Positions 56,917 through 64,000 of a stretch of 64,000 nucleotides of DNA are shown in pieces. Source of the DNA: Flaveria trinervia (taxonomy: Eukaryota > Streptophyta > Magnoliopsida > Asterales > Asteraceae); NCBI GenBank assembly GCA_025506515.1, contig CM046453.1:41423727-41487726 (forward strand), given 5' to 3'. The position numbers and the translations under genes were made by a program. The notes under the pieces were generated by a model, which was not told the origin of the DNA, made no database searches, and saw only the letters and a program-made list of their open reading frames with translations. Position 1 is the first letter of the stretch. Each line of letters opens with the position of its first letter.

Positions 56917-56928
56917 GCTCTGATACCA
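56917..56928 (-). promoter_or_regulatory. Primer binding site of Copia-A copy 2
   Basis: Plus-strand GCTCTGATACCA, i.e. TGGTATCAGAGC in element sense, two bases from the LTR at 56931. The leader between (56563-56916) carries CAGTTGTGCGATTGAG words and no gene. Confidence 0.9.
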
Positions 56929-56930
56929 TT

Positions 56931-57725
56931 TGTTAGGGACTGTGTATTGAATGAAATACTAACTGATTAACGTGCATACCGAATCAAGTAGTGCGGAATC
57001 CTATTTGATTGACGATCCAATCAGTGAGACGCACGTAGAATCAATTAAAGATTGATTCAAAATGTTAAGAACGATTAGCAATCGATCTACTGCGATCATT
57101 GAAGTTGGAATAGGTTACTAGAGGTCTCTGGACGGCTAGGGTACGTCTGGAGTCAAATTTGTTTAATGCTTACGTTTTTCCATGAATTAGGTGGTATTTA
57201 TAGGTTTAGGTTTCCCATTCGGCGACTGAACCATTAGCATGGTTCAGTCGTACGATTGAGTCATGCGGTTGATCCATTCGCACGACTGAGTGTTCAGTTG
57301 TGCGACTGAGCCAACCTCATGTTTCAATCATACGATTTATCAAGTCTCCTGGTTCAGTCATGCTACTGAGTCATTCGCATGAAGTTGTTCAGGCGTATGG
57401 ACCATTTAGGTGCATGGACACTTAGTCGCATGGCCATTGGGACGCATGACCACTGTTGGGGCGCATGGTCCATTCGGACGCATGAGAACTTCATTTTACT
57501 AATTTTGAATGCATTCAATATTATTACATTATTTATACTAGTTCAAACAACCACAAACCTATATAGTCAATTCAATATGCGCTAAACAACTCATTAATGA
57601 AATATTAAACATGATAAACATAACCAAACATTTGCATTTCATTAAGTACCCAACCATTACATATGTGTAAGACACTACAAACATATAACATTAAGATCAG
57701 AAACTAGGGACACATGTATCTAAAG
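56931..57725 (-). repeat. 5' LTR of Copia-A copy 2
   Basis: Plus-strand TGTTAGGGAC at the left end, next to the primer site. In element sense: U3 with CATGCGTCC and CAGTCGTGCGACTG words (57490-57218), TATAAATA (57202-57195), R/U5. The right end (U3 start) lacks a few bases where it abuts the next LTR near 57720. The segment 57385-57490 is near-identical in places to the Gypsy LTR array. Confidence 0.8.
57195..57202 (-). promoter_or_regulatory. TATA box of Copia-A copy 2 LTR
   Basis: TATAAATA in element sense, just downstream of the palindromic array; the equivalent in the neighbouring LTR is 57926-57933. Confidence 0.6.
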
Positions 57726-58432
57726 TAATCCTATTTGATTGGCGATCCAATGAGTGAGAACATTAACCTGATCGACATAAGTGTAAACTGAACGTTAAGA
57801 ATGAATAGGAATCGATCAAGAATGATCTATTAACTTGGAATGGCTTTCTTGGACATTCTGGACGGCTAGGGTATGAGTAGGAGTCGAATTATTCAAAGTA
57901 TTGTGTTTTTCCACCAATTAAGTGGTATTTATAGGTTAGGGTTAGTCAATCGTACGACCGGACCATTAGCATTGTTCAGTCGTGCAACTAAAGCATGCGA
58001 CTGAGTCTATCACATGACTGAGGGTTCAGTCGTACGACTGAGTCATCCGTATGTCTCAGTTGTGCGACTGATCCAGTCTCCTGGTTCAGTCCTGCGACTG
58101 GTCTGTTAGTATGAAGTATTCATGCGTATGGTCCATTAGCATGGCCCACTCGCATGAAAACTTCATACGACTAAGTTTGAATATGTTTATCAATCATTAT
58201 TTGACTAAGATCTATTCCAAGTACCTCAACCTATATAGTTTCTTCAATATGCATTAATAAATGATAAACATTAAAACATACACTGAAACATTAAACATTA
58301 CAATCAACAACCACATAATATGTTACAACCAACTCATTCATTTCATTACATTTAGGACATGAAAGACATATTACATTAAGATCGTAAAGTAGGTACATAT
58401 GGATCAACACACCATTCGGTTCAAGCTAGCCA
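57726..58432 (-). repeat. 3' LTR of Copia-A copy 3 (left end truncated)
   Basis: Alignable to 56997-57720 at an offset of 730 bp, roughly 75% by eye. Lacks about 65 bp of its U5 end. The right end is set near 58432 (AGCCA) by the polypurine-like GGGTTAGAGGAGTAGT (element sense) beside it. Contains the perfect palindrome CAGTCGTACGACTG (58027-58040) and TATAAATA. Confidence 0.72.
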
Positions 58433-58433
58433 A

Positions 58434-59800
58434 CTACTCCTCTAACCCGACCATAGGTAGGGTAGGTCTGGGTGTGAATGTGGATTGGGTGGAGGGACCT
58501 GCTTGGTGAGTGGTTGTGGTAGTGGTGGATGTGGTGAAGATGGGAGGAGGGATGGGAATGGATTATGGTGGAGTAGGTGTGTGAGTGGTAGGTGGAGTGG
58601 TGGCTATGGTAGTGGGTGTGGTATTGGTGGTAGGTGTGGTAGGGGTGGTGGCTGTGGCAGTGGTGGTAGTAGGTGGGGTATTCGTGGTGGTTGTGGCTGT
58701 GGTGGTAGCTATGGTAGTGATGGTAGAAGTAGAAGATGTAATCAAAGTAAACCTTGGCCTCTCACTCTTTTTCTCATTGGGATGGGCCATTATCTATTTC
58801 CAGGAGACCTTGGAGAAAGAGGCTCCCCTGAGCTGTGTGACTGGTCTGGGGTGTAAGTAGGATTAGTGACATATGTAGCAAAACCCTTCGACCCAGACTA
58901 GCATCCACCAACCGCCTCTTTCCCGAACAAGTGGCTCATCATCAGACTCTTCCTCTTCATCAAGCAGGAAGTCTTGGTGGAAAGTAGCTTTATTTGTTCC
59001 ACACGATGCATCACCTCCTTGACTATCAGCATGGTAGTCATCTTCTTCATCAGTGGGTAGCTGAATTGGCTCAACATCTGAGTCACTATCATTGGGACGC
59101 CATTTTTATGAGAGGGATCCACATAAGCAAAGGAAGCTTCTCATCAATATCATCTTGGAAGCAAAGGAAGCTTCTCATCAATAATCATCTATAAAAATCT
59201 CGGGTACATGCAGAAGCCTTCCTTTCCCTTTGCCTCGATGTTCTCAACCATGTAAGAGAACAACATGTGAGAGAAACTGAACGGGTGGTTCAGCAAAAGA
59301 GCAACATAAGCATTCGGGATTTGATCTGACAGCTCATCAAACCCTCCTCTCCTTGACGCTATGCAATTCAGAATGACATGAGCCAAGTACTTAAATTGGG
59401 GGCAGAGGTTGCTCTTGTTGAGCACACATGCGTTGATATCCCCAGTGTACTTCATCTGCAGAAAGCATCCCCGAACGGTCAGAGGGTGTAGCTTGGTTGG
59501 GTGGGCACCATCCTCACCCAGATCCAGGATTCGCCTTAGATCGTCAACAGTAATACTAATCTCCTGCCCTAAGATCGAGCTCCAAATACTGTGAGGCTCT
59601 GTGGACCTGTCAATTGCAGCACCTTCCCAGAAAGTCTGCTGTAATGATCTATATGGCATGCATGGTGTAGATATGGCCTTGAAGATCCTCAATCTCCTTA
59701 GAACGGCTATGACCCTAGTAAACTCGGAAGCATTCTGAGTAGTAGCATCTAAGTGAGCACAAATGTTGTGCTTCATGCTCATCATCCATCTATCAGGCAT
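58434..59800 (-). pseudogene. Copia-A copy 3: third ORF (env position)
   Basis: Starts at ATG 59800 (MPDRWMMSMKHNICAHLD). The N-terminal domain matches the family in Copia-B and -C: EISITVDDLRRILDLGEDGA, CPQFKYLAHVILNCIASRRG, GFDELSDQIPNAYVALLLNH, FCMYPRFL (59189). A stop and a 34-bp-period direct repeat (59127-59183) break it. It then continues through 59122-58898 and a Thr/Pro-rich tail (58790-58563). An in-frame TAA (Gln codon position) follows and it ends at TAG 58436, inside the polypurine tract. The C-terminal KNGK domain of Copia-B/C is absent, so the protein is shorter (about 450 residues). Confidence 0.78.
58485..58740. repeat. GGT/ACC-rich low-complexity tract
   Basis: Imperfect GTGGTGG-type repeats on the plus strand. 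On the minus strand it encodes the Thr/Pro-rich tail of the third ORF (TTTATTTTNTPPTTTT). The plus-strand Gly-rich and Val-rich ORFs here are shadows. Confidence 0.85.
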
Positions 59801-59804
59801 GTTC

Positions 59805-59822
59805 CTGAAACACAAGAAAAGT
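59805..59822 (-). promoter_or_regulatory. Possible 3' splice site before Copia-A third ORF
   Basis: In element sense TTTTCTTGTGTTTCAG directly precedes GAAC-ATG of the third ORF: a pyrimidine-rich tract and CAG. A donor-like CAG|GTACTG lies at 60380/60379, giving a 575-bp candidate intron that would contain the 59880-60130 array. Inference only. Confidence 0.35.
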
Positions 59823-59879
59823 ATACATTAGATTTGTGCATAACAGAATATAGTTGGAACAAAGCTATTTTGTTCAAAC

Positions 59880-60800
59880 CGTTTCAATCGTACGATAGAA
59901 CCATACGACTGAGTTTTAGTCGTACTATTGAGTTCAGTCGTACTATTGAGTTCAGTCCTACGATTGGGCCTGCAGCTGAGTTCAGTCGTGCGATTGAGCC
60001 TGCGACCAAACTTAGTCATATACTACACCATGTGGTTGAGTCGGTCGTGCGACTGAACCGATACGCACGCTTCGTACGTGCGATTGAATCTTACGCCTGG
60101 CTCAATCATACGACTGAGGTTCATCAGCATGACCATTCGCATCCTCCACTGTTGAACACCCTAGATTTAAATCTTTGTAAAAACTTTATAATAGACTTCG
60201 TGTCTAGACTCATTAGACTCGTTGAGACTCGAAATAACATTTAATGTCCTTTAAATCAACTTTTATGTCCAGTTAAGTGGTCTATTTTAGGTTTTAGTCT
60301 CGGTTCTAGGTTTTAGCCCAATCAGCCCTTAAAGATGTGATTAACATGTTCATTTGGATCGATTGCCGTCTCCCAGTACCTGTAGATGAGTAGAATAACT
60401 TTAGAAACATAGATCAATTAGTAATAACAGGCAAACAAGATTTGGGCAGAGTATGTGTGTGTATGGGTGATTTCAGAGAACTTGAAGGGTGGTAAGGGTT
60501 GCGCCCGACTAACCCCCTTATTTATGCTATTTTGAATTTCAGTCGTGCGACTGGACCCATACTTATGATTCAGTCATGCGACTAAGCCCATACTCATGCT
60601 TCAGTCGTGCGACTGGAGTTCAGTCGTGAGACTGGCTCATACTTCTTCATCCATTCGTACGATTGGTTCAGTCTTGTAGTCCAATCTCATGGTTGTCCCA
60701 TACTCATGGTCCAATCGTGTGACTGGCTCATACTTATGGTTCAATAGTGCGATTGGCTCATACTTATGATTCAATCGTATGATTGGCTCATACTTTTGAG
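59880..60800 (-). repeat. CAGTCGTGCGACTG arrays in Copia-A spacer
   Basis: Two clusters (59880-60130 and 60538-60795) of TTCAGTCGTGCGACTGG-type words, most of them near-perfect inverted repeats. The same word is in both LTRs and the leader. A TATA-like CATAAATAAG (element sense, 60526-60517) lies directly downstream of the 60538-60795 cluster. No gene in 59823-60800. Confidence 0.82.
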
Positions 60801-62320
60801 TTTGACCTCATACACTTTCAAACATTTAAAATATTAACCTTTGATATAACATTTTGACCTTTTAACACCATTTGATCACCTCAGACGTGATCCTTTTATT
60901 TTGGAACTGATTGATCACCTCAGATGTGATCCTTTTAATTTTAAAATTGATTGGTCACCTCAGACGTGACCACTTTTAGTGAGTGATTCACAAAATTTAT
61001 CTACTTGAATAGTTCGACGTCTACATTACAAAAGACTATAAAATAGAAAACAACTTTGAAATTTAAAAGAAAATAAAACATATTTTTTGTTGTTTTGGGT
61101 TTGAGCAGAAAAGTTTCAAGTTGATTTGATCATTTATGGAATGATTCATTATGGAATCATACAGGTATACCAGAATCGTTTGAGAACCCCTTTTTAATAT
61201 GCACTTTAATGCTAGATTCTTGTTTTGTCTAAGAGTCAATAGCACTTTCAAGAAATCGTACTAGAGCTATAAGATGCACACAATGATTTTGACTTTTAAG
61301 AATTGCAGCCACGATGATTGTCAGCATATTTGTCCATTTAAATCCATACATAGATTTTTGACTCACATTGGTGATAAATTAGGTTTAATTATTTCAACAA
61401 GAATTTGTGGATCTCACACTTATATGGTAATCAACATTCCTCAGGGGTTTTTTAAGCGGTCTACGGGTATTGGACTAGAAGAAACTATTCTAAGAGCTTT
61501 CGAAGAGATCCCAAGCCTCAGGCAGTGCCATCACACAGCAGAGAGACACAAACAACAAAGCATTCTAGAATATTTTGGTTATGCTTATCCTAACGTCAGT
61601 GCCACCGTGCATCAAAGAGGCACACAACCTATCTTCTTGTTAAAGCATTTATTTATCTTTTGCACACAACGCACCAACAACATTAGTCATTAGCTTGATT
61701 GCTTTTAGCAGTTTTTCCATGTGCTTTGCTCATATTTATGGTCATCCGCACACATTTGTGGTGTTTATTTTGCTCGTCACCCCTTATTGTAAATGTGTTG
61801 ATTGTGTTAACCAGGGATAAGATGAGAACCCACAGCAAGTTGAACAACTTAGTTTGAATTTTAATTCACCAATGAATTCTACTCATCTATTGTGTTGAAT
61901 CTACCGACACATCAGATAGTGAACTAGCAACCTCTAGGTCTACTTTCTCTATGTTGCCTTAGTAGCAAACGAGTTTTACTATCATTTTTCTTTAGTTGTG
62001 CTTAAACTTCTCAGACTTGTACTTTGAATTTTGCATTTAGAACAAACTAGTTTTGAAGTCCCAAACAATTTGTTCCCTGTGTATTATCATTTTCCATAAA
62101 CTTTGAATCATGATTACATTTTGATTTTATTTTTTAAAGCTAACCTACCCTCCCCCTCGTTGTTTTTTAAGTAAATAAATACTGCAACTAATTAAATACT
62201 AAACTAAAACTATTATCCCCCTAAAATTCTAAAATCGAAAATCTTTTTGTGTTTTTTTGGATTTTAATAGACAGGAAAATAAAAGAAAATAAGTAATGAA
62301 CTAAGAACCTAATTGTCGGA
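60801..62320. other. Copia-A copy 3 spacer, no supported gene
   Basis: Contains three copies of a GATCACCTCAGACGTGATCC-like unit (60877-60975), a 139-codon plus-strand ORF (61274-61693) with no recognisable motif, and a polypurine-like CGAGGGGGAGGGTAG in element sense (62159-62145) just downstream of pol. The ORF is antisense to the element and probably chance. Confidence 0.6.
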
Positions 62321-63240
62321 CTAAGAACTGTCTTCTTCTTGAATCACTTCGCATTTCTTTTTCACGCCATTAACCTCTAAAAGATATAAAAACCGCGGCT
62401 TGTCAAATGCTTTTGTGTAGAGGTCGGCGCGTTGAAAATCCGTATTAATTTTAATCACATCGATTAATTGCTTATCAAAACAATCGCGTATAAAGTGATA
62501 TTTAATACCGATGTGTTTTGTTTTAGGGTGTTGGACCGGATTTTTGGTTCCAGCAATTGCAGCAGAATTATCATAAAAAATAGAGGTGTTAGAAAATTGC
62601 AAATCGTAGTCGCGCATTTGCTGTTGAATCCAAATGATTTGCGAGCAACAACGTATTCAGCTTCACATGTTGACAAAGCAACTGAGGTGTGCTTCTTACA
62701 CTACCAGGTGACTAACCATCTACCAAAGAACTGACATCCCGCTAAGGTTTTCTTGTAGTTCATCTTGCAACCACCATAGTCTGAGTCGCTATACGCGGTA
62801 AGCTCAAAGTCATCGTCATGAGTATACCACAACTCGAGTGTTGGAGTACCCCTCAGATAACAAAAAATCCTTTTAACCCCGATGAGATGATTTATTTTTG
62901 GTTTCTCTTGATATCCGGAGCAAAGACACGTGGCGTACATGATATCAGGACGCGAGGCTGTGAGATACATGAGAGATTCGATCATTCCTCTATACATGGT
63001 GGCATCAACCAGATCACCATTTTCATTGGGTGCCATGTCATGGTTCGTGGCAAGTGGAGTTCCAGTTGCCAAAGCATTCTCCATGTCGAATCGACTGGGG
63101 ATATCTCCTACATATTTGGTCTAATGCAAGAAGATTCCTTTTTGGTGTCTGATCCACCTGTAACCCAAGAAAGAACTTCATCTCCCCCATGGCACTCATC
63201 TCAAACTCTGCTTTCATTATAGATTCGAATTCTTTACATA
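62321..63240 (-). pseudogene. Copia-A copy 3: RNase H and RT C-terminus
   Basis: 63084-62701 open: TGTPLATNHDMAPNENGDLV, ESLMYLTASRPDIMYATCLC, DFELTAYSDSDYGGCKMNY with the catalytic Asp, and LAGCQFFGRWLVTW, then a stop. The Glu region STCEAEYV (about 62675-62650) lies in another frame. 62617-62321 is open with DNSAAIAGTKNPVQHPKTKH, ALYTKAF-like words and the C-terminus EVIQEEDSS. Closely related to 1960-2840 (copy 1), and its intact end shows what copy 1 lost. Confidence 0.88.
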
Positions 63241-64000
63241 ATTCTTCGATTTGGATATGAAGATTATGTCATCCACATACATCTGTACCAACAGTAAATC
63301 TCCATCCTTTTCTTTGATGAACAATGTACAGTCAATAACTCCTCTACGAAAATCGTGTTTCACAAGATGAGTTGAGAGTTTCTCATAGCAGGCTCTAGGG
63401 GCTTGATGGAGCCCATAAAGAGCCTTGTCCAGCTTGTAAACTCTATCCCAACCATAAGGATCCTCAAATCCTTCGGGTTGACTAACATAGACCGTTTCAC
63501 AGATTTCACCATGAAGGAATGCACTCTTCACATGTAGTTGATAACCTTTATCTTCATGTAGGATGCATAGGCTAGAAATATACGTATTGCTTCCATCCTT
63601 GCCACCAGTGCATACACTTCATTGTAATCTATGCTTTCGACTTGTCAAAATCCTTGAACTACAAGTTGAGCCTTATTCCTGATTATGACCCCTTGGTCAT
63701 CTTTCTTGCACTTCAGCACCCATTTAGTGCCAATCACCTTAGATCCTGTTGGTTTGTCACAAGGGTCCATGCTCCTAACTTCTTGAATTGTAGGAGTTCT
63801 TCTTGCATTGCACTGACCCATGCCTTATCATTTAAGGCTTCACTCACATATATTGGCTCAAATTGAGACACAAAACATCGATATGCACCATCGTGAAGAT
63901 ATCCCTTTTCCATTACCGAGGCATAATCAGCTGAGTATAGCTAATTTCATGTCTGTACTCTCGATCAAACATCCCCAATAACATTGTCCAAGGGATGATA
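63217..64000 (-). pseudogene. Copia-A copy 3: reverse transcriptase (runs off the window)
   Basis: 63531-63217 open: MKSAFLHGEICETVYVSQPE, DRVYKLDKALYGLHQAPRAC and LVQMYVDDIIFIS, catalytic Asp pair intact. Upstream, 63532-63990 is readable in broken frames: the KDDQGVIIRNKA, GTKWVLK and KPKYVSEALND-like segments parallel 3200-3540. The frame is lost near 63531 and 63650. The last bases reach the HPLDNVIG motif region. Integrase, protease and Gag lie beyond 64000. Confidence 0.87.

Noticed and set aside
58485..58860. Plus-strand Gly-rich and Val-rich ORFs over the GGT repeat
   Set aside because: Shadows of the minus-strand Thr/Pro-rich tail of the third ORF; low complexity opens several frames.
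59189..59800. A host longin/synaptobrevin gene
   Set aside because: Flanked by Copia-A pol spacer and LTR, and homologous to ORFs in two other copia elements here; it belongs to the element.
57218..60800. Regularly repeated palindromic words suggesting a CRISPR array
   Set aside because: Plant retrotransposon context, variable spacing, no unique spacers and no cas genes; it is a minisatellite.
61274..61693. 139-codon plus-strand ORF in Copia-A spacer
   Set aside because: No recognisable motif, antisense to the surrounding element; likely chance, though it could be tested by homology search.

Overview
The window is plant nuclear DNA made almost wholly of nested, decayed LTR retrotransposons. 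I see no host gene, rRNA, tRNA gene or CRISPR array. Evidence: initiator-Met-type primer sites (TGGTATCAGAGC) beside LTRs, Ty1/copia and chromodomain Ty3/gypsy polyproteins full of stops and frameshifts, and 5-bp target duplications. The third-ORF family and the gag types recall Asteraceae repeats, so a composite-family genome is my best guess; that is recall, not proof.

Layout. (1) 1-1940: 3' end of a + strand Copia-B element (third ORF, polypurine tract, LTR, then unexpectedly a primer site). (2) 1941-6336 and 18253-18960: minus-strand Copia-A copy 1, split by a complete Copia-B element at 6337-18252 (713/699 bp LTRs, target duplication GAACT). (3) 18961-26945: Gypsy-1, a chromovirus with about 2 kb LTRs, inserted in Copia-A; its 3' LTR is broken by Gypsy-2 (26946-33336). 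(4) Gypsy-2 is cut by minus-strand Copia-C (33337-41653 and 49654-52110), which is itself split by a complete minus-strand Copia-D (41654-49653, target duplication AACAA). That is five levels of nesting. (5) 52111-52873: a 406-bp-period tandem scar made of Gypsy LTR pieces. (6) 52894-56930: gag and leader of Copia-A copy 2, with a 2.2 kb solo LTR in the leader (54344-56562, target duplication GAGTT). (7) 56931-58432: two Copia-A LTRs head to tail. (8) 58434-64000: 3' half of Copia-A copy 3 (third ORF, long spacer, RNase H and RT running off the window).

Copia-A, -B and -C look like large Sirevirus-type elements: an extended Gag with coiled coil and two separate zinc knuckles, pol, a long spacer, and a third ORF in the env position. 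That third ORF is one homologous family in all three, and I see no envelope hallmarks in it. The most interesting signal is regulatory. Each family has its own short inverted-repeat minisatellite. It occurs in the LTR just upstream of the LTR TATA box, and again in the pol to third-ORF spacer just upstream of a second TATA-like box, as if the LTR promoter module had been duplicated to drive the third ORF. In addition, a Copia-A LTR and the unrelated Gypsy LTR share a near-identical module of more than 20 bp in the same orientation.
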